Below, in pieces: positions 43,000-55,998 of a stretch of DNA of 64,000 bases. Position 1 is the stretch's first letter, and the number at the start of each line of letters is the position of its first letter. A model generated the notes under the pieces. The model was not told where the DNA came from, made no database searches, and saw only the letters and a program-made list of their open reading frames with translations. The translations under genes were made by a program, and so were the position numbers. The stretch comes from Saturnia japonica (taxonomy: Eukaryota; Arthropoda; Insecta; Lepidoptera; Saturniidae), in assembly GCA_033032175.1 (NCBI GenBank), contig CM065322.1, positions 10,230,001 to 10,294,000 on the forward strand, written 5' to 3'.

Positions 43000-44685
43000 T
43001 TAAAAAGCGGATCAATAACCATAAACGTCAATCAATTTGGAATAACAAGTTTGAAATCGCGAGGCACGTCTATTGTAATTTATAGTAACTAGCTGTGCCT
43101 GTGGCTTTGTTCGCGTGGAATTTTGTGTTGAACAATTTTTTGTTGTATTTTGTTGTGTTATTGAACAGCAAAAAAAAAAACACTATGAAGGTGTACTGAA
43201 ATTCAACATAGCCCATTTAACTGTGTTTCGTGTTTTGTGATTGTCTCAGATTCCTGAGACACAACGTGGTACTGAGAGTTAGAAGTCAGCCGTGCATTCA
43301 CTAGTTTCGATCGACCGATCGATATTCTGCTATACTGAAAAAATCCCGTCTACGTTCTAGCAGAAATTTCACTCAAATGCAAAAATAACATTTCAAAATA
43401 ATCTGAAACTTGAAGTCAGTATTGCAATCACAAAATTTAATTTAAATCCAAATCGTAACGCCATTAATCTAAAGCCTTGTGAGAATATCCAATTAAAATT
43501 ATTTCAGATATTAACCGATTTTATCCAGAAAACTTAACAGCCGCCTAGTTTAATAAAAAAAATTAAGGTTTGGCAATCCTTTAGGAAAAGCTGAGATTAT
43601 TTTATATTTAATAACCGTAAATGAGTGAATATTTTAGAGTATAATTTAATAAAAATTTTGACAGTGCAAAAACACCAAACAATGACATCTATCGTAGAAC
43701 TCGAAAACAAAATAGACAGAACTGTTAAATTAATAAATTCCTGAATTAATAACGTTCGATGAATTTCGCATCATTTCACTTTGCGTCACTATATAAAATA
43801 TATTAAATATACATTCGTTTTTTTATCAATAAATTGAACGCAATTTATAGATCATTTTTAAATGTCCATGCGTAAAAAAATCATCGAAATCGGTCTAGTA
43901 TTTTCTGCGTGTTTGGCGTATAAACTAACAGATAGACAGATAAAGTTTTCGAAAATTGTCGAGATGTTTTCTGTCCATAAACATAAACTGGTAGGTAGTT
44001 AAATAAATACCTTTAATCTACAGATTTCGACTCTTAATGTTTTATTATAATGAATGTTTACCAGCTTTGGGGTTTTCCTAACTTGTAATTAATGAGAAAT
44101 CTTTAATATATACAGGTTCGCACCGCGTTGTGTATTAATGAATTATTCGGATTTAGTTTAATAATATTTGTTAATTACGATTTAATTAGTAATACCACAG
44201 GTAATACTATCTCTTGAAGATAAAGAAAACATAGTAAAGAAACCTGGATATTAAAATAATATTCTTAGAGTAGCATAGTAGGTATTCTTAGAGTAGGAAC
44301 ATATATCGACTGGATATTATTATTAAAACAATAACAATTATCTGCGTTTTAAATCGCTTGTTTTTCGAGAACTGATATCGTCATAATCATGTTGATTCCA
44401 TGCGTGCATTAGATGGTGTAATTATTTTTATTCGAAATAAATATTTCATAGTTAAATATGTTACTTTACGATAATATATCGTAAATACTTGTACACTTCT
44501 GCCTAGAACAGATAAACCTGTGTTAGATGTGTGTAGGTTCAGGTGAAAAAGTGAAATAGGAGAAAGCGATACAAAATGTTTGGTAAGTGAAACGACACAA
44601 AGTATTAATTAAAATAATAATAACGCTGGAGATCGGATCCGTAGATTCAATTGAACTGAATTATTTCACCCCTTCAATGGTTGCT
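43000..44685. other. AT-rich intergenic sequence
   Basis: A repeat head (ACTAGCTGTGCCTGTGGCTT) starts at 43089 and a CAGATAGACAGATAAAG-type tail is at about 43930. Otherwise I see no gene or structured feature. Confidence 0.5.
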
Positions 44686-44800
44686 TGGCATGGTTGTCGC
44701 GGTCCAATCGGGTACAGATATCCTTCCACCCCGATTGATAACTAGTTATACATCGGCTGATTCTGGAACGTAATACGCCTAAGGATGCCTTTATCGCGAG
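44686..44800 (+). repeat. Member of a small dispersed repeat family
   Basis: GATAACTAGTTATACATCGG, then CTGATTCTGGAACGTAAT, parallels 35300-35350. The 117-codon frame that overlaps it on the minus strand has no recognisable protein. 44801-46519 is AT-rich with no recognised feature apart from an unexplained frame near 46001-46303. Confidence 0.45.
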
Positions 44801-46519
44801 AAATGCCCCAAATGTGATCGCACGTTTATCGCGAAGATAGGATACATCAGCCATGTACGTGCACAAGAAAGGAAGGAGTAGGTAAACTGTTATATTGGAA
44901 AGTTCAAGCGGTCGCTGTAACCGAAAGCGGTTAGGAGTATGATGGCAAGAATGCAAGAAATCATTCATTTGTTTTGTTATTTGCTTAAAAATAACAGTGG
45001 TATTTACAAACTTATCCACTTTCCATGTTTCGACACACTTTCAATTCTTGTTTCTTTGTAATTGAATTAATTTGCCATAAACAAGTTTAAATCAGTTTCA
45101 CGAAATCAGTGTTGATGTTAAGCTATTTTGTAACTTTTATTTGATTGTGTTCATATTAATTTCAGTGGGTACACTCGTGTTCGAAATTCACAGAAATCAA
45201 TTTTGCTTGAACACAAAGGTTTCTTATTTCCTCAACAATTGTTTACTTTCAAAACAATAACTCTGTTACAAACAAGTTACTTATATAAAAATATATGTAT
45301 AATACGTTTATGTAATGTAATTTAGTGTTTGCAAGCTGTTGGGTATTCAGAGTCCCCTCGTTTCTTGTGGGTTTAAACAATTACCGTCCATTAGGATGCG
45401 CGCTGAGCGCAGCTTTTGTGATGCAAATGCTTTGTTTTTGTAATAGGTGTACATTCATGTGTAGGTATTTGTGGAAACTAAATTAAATTAAAATTCAATA
45501 AATATATACTGTAATTCAAAACTAGCTAGTACTACTGGGTACCAATTATGAATTACCATCATAAAGGCCGACTCGTTGAAATAAACAGTGACAAATCTAG
45601 CCGTGATTGAAAGAGAATATAAGCCATTTCAGAAACTAGATTGGATCGTTTAAGTGATAGAAGTAAACAATAATCATCTACAGATATTTTAAATAATATA
45701 GATCCGAATATCAACTAAGACAGCTTATGATATTCTTAAACACTGAATTTAGAACATTGCCAAAGAAATGTTATTAATTAGAAAAAAAAAATTAGTGAAT
45801 GGTAACTAAAGGAATTATAAAATATAGAGACCGACTATATGATTTGTATTATAGGAAATTATTGACAACTAGTGATTCATTTCATGCTTATGCTCTTTAT
45901 GAATCTATTTTTTTAATGTCTCTATCACCAATTGTTTTCAAATCTTTGATTGTTTATAACTTAAGGCAAAGTTGAAATGTGGGGTAATTGAAAGCATACT
46001 TTAAAAATGTAATTCTTTAAAGAGAATGACAAAGTTTATACGAGAAATGTTAATTTTCGAGACAGATTTCTTCTGTGAGATCTTTTCCGGAGTAAGTTCC
46101 AATATCAGCTTGGTGATTTTAGCACCAGACAGTACAACAACCACAGATTCGGTATACCAAGAAGTGTGCTTTATTGAATTCTTTCTGTCTGGAGATTTGT
46201 ACAATTTATTAAAAGCGCGTATATGACTAGCAAAATAACGAGAAAGTATGCTTAAATGACATGCATACCTCAATACAACAGTTCTTACAAGTCTGGTCGT
46301 CACAACTTTAGTAAAATTGGACGACGAATGTAGTCGTGAAAATTATGTACACACGTTACAAAATACCGACGATGCTCGGTTAGGTTGGGCTCACGAACGT
46401 ACCATACGAGCCGGCCGCGGCAGCTAATGCCTAGTCGAAGTATGTAATAATGCTCTTTATTTCATAGAATTACGTCATTTCATTCATTGCCTATAATATA
46501 TAAGTATAAAAAATTATAA

Positions 46520-46830
46520 TTTCGCACGTGCTCATTACGCATTAATTATTTTCGTCTCGTAATTATATCTGTATACAATACAAATTACCACAAATCATAT
46601 CATTTTATTACATGAGAATTCCAATTGTTGTTACAAACAGCGCGGTAACACCCATATCTCTGACAAAGCGATTGCGTACCTACCAGCCCTGAACACGTCC
46701 TGACGCGAGTAACGATTGACATATATATGTACATTATAATAAATGTTTATCTATTATGATTAATTACGACCCATCAGCAGTGAACAAGCAAAAGTGATGA
46801 ATTTAGGCGAAGGGTATATGTAATACTCAG
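46520..46830 (+). repeat. Interspersed repeat, copy 2 (first copy at 22370)
   Basis: From ACCACAAATCATATC to CGACCCATCAGCAG it is almost identical to 22511-22725. The head with CATTACGCATTAATTATTTT is more diverged. 46831-48560 is AT-rich with repeat tails (47830-47995, ending CGCAGGCAGAAGCTAGTG); no gene is seen. Confidence 0.65.
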
Positions 46831-48789
46831 AAACTGTATTTATTTATATTTATCTTTAAGTTATTCTCTTCTATTAAAAGTACTTTCTAAAAATATAGGC
46901 TAATCGATGGGTCAATTTTTTTTGGCTTGCAAGTGACTACTTGAGATTTTTTCTTTACCAATTGTTTAGAGCAATTATTAGGTACATTATATTTAATTAT
47001 CTACGTTCTTATTAAATTACTCTGTGTGCACGGACTTTTAAAGGTTCTAAAATGTCGCAAACACCAAATACATACTTGTTTTATGTTACTTTTTCACAAA
47101 TAGATATTAAGCCTCATCAATTACAGAATTCATAAGTGTTTTTAAAAATTTAGCTTTTACCCAAGGCCGTTTTAGCCACGCACACAGCTGGGCACACATC
47201 AAGTTGGGGGCCCCATTAAAAAATAAAAAAGGGAATGATTTTAAAAACAATTCAAGGCATTTGTATTGAATGGTTCGGATGGACTTTAGATTATATGGCG
47301 CTGAATTTGATGATGTGAAGGGTAGTGAAAGTGGGCGAGGAGGAAATCCAAAGAAAAAGTGCGGAAACAAATATATTTTGAATTTTTATTTTATTTTGGG
47401 TATATGTCTATTTAAGTTTTGTATATGAATTTTCAATGAATATATAATCATTTGTTCCTGGCACTCGTCCGATTTTCATGGTTATTTCTTCAGCGCATAG
47501 TTTTGGGATAATCAGTAACAACTTGACCCCTTTTTTAAATTATTTATAACTTTGAAGTTTTCGTACATTTTCCTAGATCTTAATATTATCTTTTATTCAT
47601 GGGGCACGTGCCCCTTGTGCCCTTATTGTAAAGACGGAACTGCTTTTAGCAATTGTTAAAAGCTTATTTATTTATAAAATAAACATCCAATTTAATACAT
47701 CGTTTACATTGTTTATTTATATAATCTAAGCAAAACCCTCTTATTCTTTCCTTATTAATATCAAGAGATCAATAATTATCATCTGTATTGTATATGCTAC
47801 TTATATTTTATGCATAAATATGAAAGTTTGTAATTTTTTACTCAATCACGCAGGCAAAAACGGCTAAACGAATTTAGATAAAATTTGGCGGACAGTTTAT
47901 TATAACACATGATATACTTAAACGACGTTTTTCATTTCTCTCTAGACCAATTCGGAGGTCTACTCAAACGAAGTCGCAGGCAGAAGCTAGTGTTTATAAT
48001 TCAATTTAGAAATATTTCCGTGGTTGTATATTGAAATACTATGTATGAAGCTTATATGGTCATATTAATTCGTTTTTTTTTTCTAAAAACCAAATACCAA
48101 AGTCGAGTATGTATTTTTACATGCGCGGAACTTTCCCTTAAATGGAGCCGACATACAGTCGACATATGTACGTACTTCTTTCTACTGAATTGAATCTTGT
48201 TTAGATTTTACCGGCGCGGCGCGGTGGGACCAATAACACAGAATTCAGTTTCATTATACAATACGGGAAGATTATTCTACGATGAGGTTCATTACGTGAA
48301 TATTATTTCTCGTTTTATTTTTATTCCTTTTTTATATCTAATATGGTTCAAACTCAACATATTTCTAAAAACAAATCTGGGTTGTTACCTATAATGTAAC
48401 AGACGTAACTTAAAAAATAATTAAAATACGTATCAATTCCGACATTTTTTACATTTCCAGGCGTGTAATGTCTACGAATCATACCTTTAGTCAAAAGGCT
48501 GTTCAAATAATATTACTATTGCATGATGGGATTTTTTTTTTTTAGGTATCCTAAAACCCAATTTGTTATTAATAATAACAGGAAATTTTGATAATACAAT
48601 AAAAATAAAAATTATTTTATTCAATTTAGGCCCTCAGAAGGTACTTATGAATGTCAAAACACTACTACCGGTTCGGAAAACGGGAATGTTATTGGATGAC
48701 TGCATGGGCAGAAGTCATCGAGAAGAATCTCGATTGAGTTTATCAACATCTTTTTTAAATTGTTTTTTTTTACAGTATATAAATTGTTT

Positions 48790-48930
48790 CAAGTTATCAT
48801 TTTCAGTGGACGTACAGAGAGGGAATGACTTCCAGACATCACCGTCATTTACACGTTGATCTACCCTATTCGATAACAAAACTTGCTTAACATGATTCTT
48901 GAACTTGTTATCCGGCAAATTGGAAAATGT
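48790..48930 (-). pseudogene. Possible LINE ORF2 C-terminal scrap
   Basis: The frame reads SNLPDNKFKNHVKQVLLSNR, then VNDGDVWKSFP. The pattern NKFKxxxKxxLLxxxxxxVND resembles the extreme C-terminus of jockey/CR1-type LINE proteins. The similarity is short and the rest of the 106-codon frame is not recognisable. 48931-49853 is AT-rich without a gene. Confidence 0.35.
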
Positions 48931-49853
48931 GCTTAGGAAGTTTATTATATAACCTAACAGAATTATGTAATTATCTAAAAGATTTAGGCTGACGTAACCC
49001 ATTGGGTTACAGGCAACAAAACCAAGAAAAAACAAAAAAAAGTGTAATGACTATTTTATATCAATTTATTTCCGGTATTGTGAATTGTGCTTGTCATTTA
49101 AAAGTTCAAAATTATCTAAATACTTATATGAAAAAAAAGTGAATAGTTACTAATTATAAAACGAATACAATTAAAACGAGATGCAGAATGAAAGTTTTAA
49201 AATGGTGTAGGTTGTGCTATAGGTGTATATTTGAGTTAGGTCTTACAGAAACCATTGAAGTTATCACGTCGCTATTGGCTAGATGGCTCCAAAAGCGTTA
49301 CCGCACTTACTCATCTAGTAATGATTTCATGAATAAATAATTATTAATTACGTGACCTAATTTGACTTGTCATTCTTCATGTTGCCCGGGCATTGTGAAT
49401 AATGCTCTCATTAATTAATCACTTAGTCCAAAACATACATAATATTGTAATATTTAAGTCAAAGAGCCTTTAAAGATAATTTCGACATCGCTTCTGTTTC
49501 AGACAGCTTTAGTTAAAATCTTGCCTTTCGCTTTTAAGTTCTAATTAGTATTGCGAAGATAGTGTCGATAAGTAATATGAACATAGTAATTAAAATATAT
49601 AATTTTGGTGTGATTATTATACTATTGATCGGGCGATAGAACTGTTGACTAGTAATACGAATTACCCCGTACTGTTGACTGGACGCTCTTAAAAAGGCCG
49701 ATAGTGGGACTGTTCAAATCGCAAAAAATGTTTCTCCCAATCAAGGATGATAAAAATGACGCCGCCCTTGATCAAGCTGTCTATGTGACAGGTATCCTTT
49801 ACCATATACTTAGGCCCTGACAAAGCCCATGAGTAATTTTCAAAATTCAAATA

Positions 49854-51452
49854 CACTCATCAAAAAAGTCTAAGCAACATGTACTAATTTAAATATTAGG
49901 ATGGTTCTTCATATTATAACGTTGTATTTTATTTTTAAAATAATATCTTTAGGGTTCTATGATGTAAAAATAACAGCTGTTGTCTTTATAAGTTCTTTTA
50001 ATAACAGAAATGAACAATGTTAGAATATACTGTAGAAACTAAGATACATAAGAAACTAAACTTTTTTCTTACAAAATGAAATTTCTAAAGAAAATGTATT
50101 TATTGTGAAAGAATAGAACAATTTAATACAAAGTATGGGCTCCTCTGCTATTCAGAACTTGTCGGCAACGATTATTCATTGAATTAATGAGATTATTTAT
50201 GTCATCTTGCGGTATTCACTCCCAATGGAATTGTCGCAAATCCTTCAGCTGTTGGGTTGTTGTCGCTCCGTCCAAGTCCTTCAAAACACGTCTCTGGAGC
50301 ATGTCCCATGCGTGCTCGATGGGGTTGAGATCTGGCGATTGTGCAGGCCAGTGCAATACCCGGATGTTCTCCGTTGCAAAGTATTAACTGGTTCGCCGAG
50401 CTGTATGTGAACGCGCTTTGTCATGCATTAACCTAAAATCGGAGCCAAAGGTTTGTGCAAATGGGTAGACATAAGGTCTGAGAATATCCTCAATATAATT
50501 TTCAGCATTCATGTTTCTATTTACAAAAACGAACTCAGTTCGCCTGTTCTTCATAATACCCGCCCATAACATAACTGTTGAACCGCTGTATGGATGAACT
50601 TCCTGAACGCACCTGAGCCTTTCAGTATTTCCGGGCCGACGATACACTCGCACCCTTCTTGTATCAGGCTTAAACCCGAATCGCGACTCATCGGAAAACA
50701 TAATTTTATCCCATTGTTCCTGGGTCCATGTTATGCGTTCTCTACACCATTCATATCGACGAGCGCGATTCCCGTGACGTATCGGTGGGCACCTGATTGG
50801 GCGTCGAGCTCGTAGGCCGTACTCATGCAGTCGATTTCGCACAGTTTGAGGACTTACATCAACACCACTTGAAATTTGTAGCCTCAAACTTATCTCTCGA
50901 GCGGTTAACATCGGCTGGCGTCTTGCAGTCAGTTGTATGTACCGGTCTTGCAGAGTGGTTGTACTCCTTTTACGGCCTGGATGCTGTTCAGCGGGTTCTC
51001 CTGTATTATTGTAGCGCTGCCAAAGACGACAAATAACACTTCTATGAATGCCAAAATGTCGAGATACCTGAGATTGTTTACTTCCCGCTTGCAACATCCC
51101 TACAGCTCTTTGCATTTCATCTGCCATCAAATGACGTCGCTTCATGACGTAAAGAATATCTAACAATTCAATTTTGTCGCTAACTTTATTTAAATGGTTG
51201 GTAAAATTATAAAATCAAGACTAAACGTAACAATTAAAACGCACTTAAATTCAAACAAATTCGCAGTCATTTGAATTTTATGAAAAAAACAAAACATAAC
51301 CAAATTTTTTTTTTACAACCAGCCAGTATGTCATCAATAACAAAAAAGTTTACTTACCTACGCACTTTTTTGAGTAAATATTTAGAAATTAATTAATATA
51401 AATGGAAAAATTTGTAATATCACGCATGTTGCTTAGACTTTTTTGATGTGTG
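49854..51452. mobile_element. Tc1-like transposon with inverted repeats and TA target sites
   Basis: The left end CACTCATCAAAAAAGTCTAA and the right end (reversed) CACACATCAAAAAAGTCTAA both continue GCAACATG, giving terminal inverted repeats of about 28 bp with one mismatch. TA dinucleotides at 49852-49853 and 51453-51454 are the target duplication. The 1.6 kb length and single transposase on the minus strand are standard for Tc1 elements. Only two nonsense codons were found, so the insertion is fairly young. Confidence 0.93.
50123..51166 (-). pseudogene. Tc1-family transposase (DD34E) with two nonsense codons
   Basis: The frame runs 348 codons to TAA at 50123-50125, interrupted only by in-frame TAA at 50384-50386 and TGA at 50216-50218. 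The likely start is the methionine of MKRRHLMADEM at 51145. Seen in order are an N-terminal helix-turn-helix region (GSKQSQVSRHFGIHRSVICR), the basic linker PGRKRS, IMFSDESRFGF (first catalytic Asp), LMHDKARSHTARR (second Asp; family members usually have DNAR), and after the first stop [16 protein letters not shown] (catalytic Glu). Exactly 34 residues separate the second Asp from the Glu, which defines DD34E. The enzyme would cut and paste the element at TA sites, but the stops remove the Glu, so this copy is non-autonomous. Confidence 0.9.
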
Positions 51453-52104
51453 TATATAAGTAACAGTACGTTCTAAACCATTATAATGTTGAGTTTGGAT
51501 GAAACAATGAGTTGCTAAGTACCTTAATTCCATGATCAAAAATGTGTACTCTGTGGGCTCGGAGTTTGTCTTTAGGGATGGAATAAAAAGTATTAGAAAA
51601 ATGCTTTTTTGTATCTAAACCTACCTACCGGCTTATCGGAAATCTATTCAATGTACGGCTAAATATGTAATTTATTTCGTAGTAAAAAAATACTTTTTAT
51701 GTGAACTGGCGATTGCCCTAAGGTCGAAATTCGTCCGGCGACTTTTTAATCATATACTATTTTCCGTTTGACATTTACAGTATTCATATACAATGAGTAT
51801 TATCTTCATCACTTGCTGTCACTTTTCGTTGAGTAACAATATCAATATTTTGTGGGTTCTAAGTTCAATGGCACTGGTCGGTTTAGGATTCGAAGTATTA
51901 ATTTATTTAATTTAATATGTTAGTAATATATATATTATAGATACATTTTAGCTTACTGCACTCCTTCTCCATATAAACTTTAACCATGCCAAATCTCAGT
52001 CTTCCGTGCATGCAATACGGTTAAAAAGGGGTACACAGTTTTTACTTCACGTATAATAATAATTATAATACAATGATAATGTAGCAAAACAAATATATTA
52101 ACTA
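51453..52104. other. AT-rich intergenic sequence
   Basis: No gene or structured feature was recognised. Confidence 0.4.
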
Positions 52105-53140
52105 AAATATTATAAAGTTTGAGAGATTATTTGTTTGTTTGAACGTGCTAATCTCTGGAACTGCCAGTTAGATTTGAATTTTTTTTTTAATTTATAGCCT
52201 ATATATTGAGGAAGGTTTGCTATGAACGTCAAGCAATCTGGCAAGCTGTAAGTAAGTAACAACAAAGTGTTGCTGGCGCGGTGGAGAATTTAACAGGAGT
52301 GAAACCGTGGGATACAGCTACTTAATTAATGATTTTAAAGGAACACCTACACGGATTGAATAAATTAAAGTATTAATTGATAACAGCAAAGCAATTTCTA
52401 AATGTTAAATTATTCTCTGTTATTTAGTTTCACGAACACTTACAGTCTAATTAATTGTAATTAATTAATTTTAAGTAACATTTAAATCGAGTTACTGCAG
52501 GCTGTAGTCTCATCCCGTTTTGTCGGATCTCTCTACCTACATATTGCCGAAATGTTTCTGAAATTAGATTGGGTCGCTTGAACATTTGCCGAGCTAATTT
52601 CAACTCGGATTACGGTATAATGAACTTGGCGCTGAAAAGCTTTTTATTGGGCATTTGTAATTCGTGAATATTGAAATGAAACTCTTAAGTAACCATAATA
52701 AACTGTAAAATTCGAATAGCTCCCCATATTTATTTCAAATATACTAATTTTCATTTTTATTTGATCCGCAACGCGATTAGTTTTCTGGGTGATATTCATT
52801 TCCTGCATCTATAATAATACTAATACTAATAATATTTTATAATAATAACAATTATTGTTATAATATAATAAGGCGGAAGATTTTTTTTGTTTGTTTAAAT
52901 ACGCTAATCTCTGTAACTACCATAAAGTAAAGTCGGCAGTGGAAGTGTTCAGTTGTGCACGCGGCGTTGGCGTAATTGTTATTGACACGTAAATACAATA
53001 TTCTAAAAAAATATTTGTCCTTAGTATATCTAAAAAAAGTCCGCGATAGCATATGCCTATCTCATAAACATAAGCTATACTAAGGTATTTTGTGACCAAA
53101 ACTCGTTGAATATTAAAAAGCGAGGCCACCTCCACTTTTT
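52105..53140 (-). repeat. Two partial copies of the 660-bp repeat (reversed)
   Basis: 52105-52325 and 52860-53140 each start, on the plus strand, near TTTGTTTGTTTAAA or similar and contain GCTAATCTCTG-AACTRCC-type sequence. The first ends GTGAAACCGTGGGATACAGC. The sequence between them (52326-52859) is AT-rich. Both match 35945-36605. Confidence 0.6.
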
Positions 53141-53164
53141 TACATTGTATTTCAAAAAATGTAT

Positions 53165-53280
53165 GTGATATGGCAAATTTTGCAGCGGCGCGTTGGTGCC
53201 CCGTGTAAACAGCATTGCGGCCCGTCCGCGGCGTCGCGTCGCACCGCGCCGTCTACACAAGCCCTAAAGCCGCTTATACA
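53165..53280. repeat. GC-rich island, probable small transposon
   Basis: GCAGCGGCGCGTTGGTGCCC, then GCGGCCCGTCCGCGGCGTCG and CGTCTACACAAGCCC stand out from AT-rich flanks. A related patch (GGCGCGGCGCGGCAAGTC) is at 54170-54230 and a shorter one at 48213. A CpG-rich host element is the alternative. 53281-54479 has no recognised gene. Confidence 0.35.
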
Positions 53281-54479
53281 CGCTAAGGTCTAACAGAAAC
53301 CTCTCAGGTTTGCTTGCACAGGTAGACCTGAGCGTATTTGTATGAGTATGGCAAGCATAAAAATCAAAAGAGTCAAAGCTGTTATGTTCAGTCTTTGGGA
53401 ATTTCGTTCCGTCGAGTCACTAGTTTGTCACAATAACCAAAACCGCGGACAACAGATAAATACGCGTTTGTTCGTCGCACGGAGCATACAAGTACTTGAA
53501 TAACGACAAAAACGATAGTAAGAGATATATAGCTAATTTCCTGTTGGCTAATTTCTAATGCATTAATAGATAAGTCTTAACTGTCCTTCTTTAATCTTGC
53601 TACAGTCTTTAAATTTCACGCAGCGGGTAGGAAGCCAGAGGTAATTACAGAGTATGAGGGAAGGGTGAATGAGCTGCAGCTAACTTGTGAGTAGCAACAA
53701 AGATATTCACAGAGCAGAGACATGATTAATTCACACATATTGAATTTCAATAAAATTATATATCTGTGACTTTTTTAATTGCCTATTGGTTTGGTACATC
53801 TAGAAGAGAATATAAAACCGTTCAAACTCTATGCACAAATTTCCCTAATTTTGAAGGTAAAATCTTTTAACTTAGTATCCCCTATACAGCAAGTAACATT
53901 CATAAGACACTTTGATAAAACTATATCAAGCAAACATCGGTAATATTAATTTTTATTCCCACCTGTATATATCTAATGAACAAAATTAATCACGAGTGCA
54001 AAACAACGTGAAGCGCATGACTTCGGCCTTTTTAGATTAAAATAATTAAATTTCCAACACTCATAATTATGTAGATACTCATTAGTTATACATCATAGTG
54101 TCAATAAGGTTTCAATTATTTGCTAAGCACGAAATAAATAATGTCGTAAATTCACAGTGGAAAACATGTCTCGGCGCGGCGCGGCAAGTCATACGGGCCT
54201 GTGAACAACGCGGCGCTTCGATACATTTATAAGGCTTGATTTACAACCGGCAATAAATAATGGCACTTTCTTCCACTATATAAAAGCAAATTCATAATAA
54301 TTCACTCCAACAAAGATATTGAAACGTATAAGTTCCGTTTTATGCAGTAGTCTGCCGAACTTTGCCGTTCGTTTAATTATAATTGTTGATTTTATTAATA
54401 TGTAAGGGAAAAAGTTTCTTCGCATTTTTATATGAAAACTCAAGACATTTTATTCAAAGTTTATTTACATTTATTTACA

Positions 54480-55310
54480 TTATTGTTCGATGACTTTCTG
54501 CCATTTTATAGGTAAAGACATGATCCCGGTAGCTTATCTAACTTAGTGGTTATTTGTTGTGCAGTGTGTGGTCTTGAGTTGTCGTGAAACAACAGTGGCC
54601 TAGAGCGATTGACCAATCTCGGTTGTTTATCAGCTAGTTCTTCCTTTATGGTTTGCAGTTGCTGACAATAGATATCTACCGTAATCGTTTGGCCAGATTT
54701 TAGAAAGCTGTAGTGAACGACACCGGCGCTAGACCACCAAACACTCGCAAATAAACTTTTTCTGAGTCAATTTTCGTTTAGGGCAGGATTTGACTGGGTC
54801 TCCAGGGTTCAGCCATTGCGACGAGTCCTTCCGATTATCGTACAGTATCCACTTTTCATCACAAGTAATGATTCGATTTAAAATCCCTTCAATATTTTGT
54901 CGGTTAAGCAAAGTAACACAACAGTCGACGCGTGTTTGCAAGTTCAATTCACTCAATTTATGAGGTACCCATCGTTCAAGTTTTTTTACTATCCCGTTTT
55001 CCTTCAAGTGGATTAATACAGTTTTATCACTTACCCCGAAGTCTGCAGCTATCTCTGAAGTGCTTTGTGATGAATCCGCTTCCACAATAGCTTTTAATTC
55101 TTCATTTTCCACTTTGGTCTCCGGCCGTCCACGGGGTTGGTCCTGAAGGTCGAAATTTCCAGAACGAAAACATTGAAACCAAAAACGTACCGTGCTTTCT
55201 TTTGCGACACCAGCGCCGTACACATCATTTATCCTTCGAGCTGTTTCTGCAGCACTGGTGCCACGGTAGATCTCGTACTCGTAAATATACCAATATTTCA
55301 TGTTTTCCAT
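54480..55310 (-). pseudogene. Mariner transposase remnant with frameshift and internal deletion
   Basis: The first 193 codons (55310 to 54729) include a DNA-binding region with the basic linker QPRGRPETK, and IITCDEKWILYDNRKDSSQW holding the first catalytic Asp, then SCPKRKLTQKK. After a frameshift near 54745 the protein continues VWWSSAGVVHYSFLKSGQTI, then a stretch ending LFHDNSRPHTAQQ with the second Asp at 54581-54583. It then breaks off and only the last residues (LPIKWQKVIEQ, stop at 54480) remain, so the third catalytic residue is deleted. The sequence to about 55500 resembles the 5' flank of irritans-type mariners, but I could not define matching terminal repeats. Confidence 0.85.
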
Positions 55311-55998
55311 TGTGCGGTAATAAGCGACACCAAAGAAAAAATAATTAAGTAAAACAAATGAATGAGTGTTTCAAAACACAAATATACCAGCTAAATGAAT
55401 TTATAAATTTCAATTTGGAATTTCTAAAGAGGAGATATTTCAGAACAAAGTGGTCAGTACGACAAAACTCTAATTTCATATGTAAGGACCTAATATATAC
55501 TTTTTCTCAGTAGGTTTCTGATAGAGTTTCTAATAGAAATATATTTTGAATAAATTATTACGATATATCACCTATAAATTTAAGAGAAAACAGAAATCTG
55601 TACTACTACTAGTTGTGGCCCACTGTTGGAACTTTAAAAAGAAAAAAAAAAAAATTCGATCAACCTTACAATACTGCGACGCTGCTGCGTCTCTAAAGCA
55701 CCCCTGTACTTTTGTAGATTTGTAGCCTTTCAGGGTTACCGTTCCGTTTCTTAAGGTCTACGAAGTTATATAGCCTACGAAATAAAAAATTCTCTATGTT
55801 TTATCTTTGTCGTATCGTGAAACTGTGGAATCATCTCCAGGCCAATGTGTTATCTCTTCTTTACAACATCGGACCGATATTTATGTAGGTAGGCATGAAC
55901 TATTATTAATAAAACTCAGTGGGTAGCCTATAATATACAATAAAATATTCCTGAGATTACCACGTTAAAACAAACAAAAATCGATATCTATTAGTATT

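Noticed and set aside
44666..45019. A 117-codon minus-strand frame.
   Set aside because: It overlaps a dispersed repeat member and is not preserved in the other copies.
46001..46303. A 100-codon minus-strand frame with a possible acceptor (TTTTGCTAG) and exon-like composition near 46050-46225.
   Set aside because: I recognise no protein family, there is no companion exon, and the region is otherwise AT-rich. It could still be an unknown exon, so transcript data would decide.
47107..47370. An 87-codon minus-strand frame rich in Phe and Pro.
   Set aside because: No recognisable motif, and it lies in repeat-like sequence with GGGGGCCCC-type composition.
50187..51163. Several plus-strand frames within the Tc1-like element.
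   Set aside because: They are shadows of the transposase on the minus strand, which carries the catalytic motifs.
54395..55500. Terminal inverted repeats for the second mariner.
   Set aside because: ATATGTAAGG occurs near both ends but in the same orientation, and the flanks do not match as inverted repeats.
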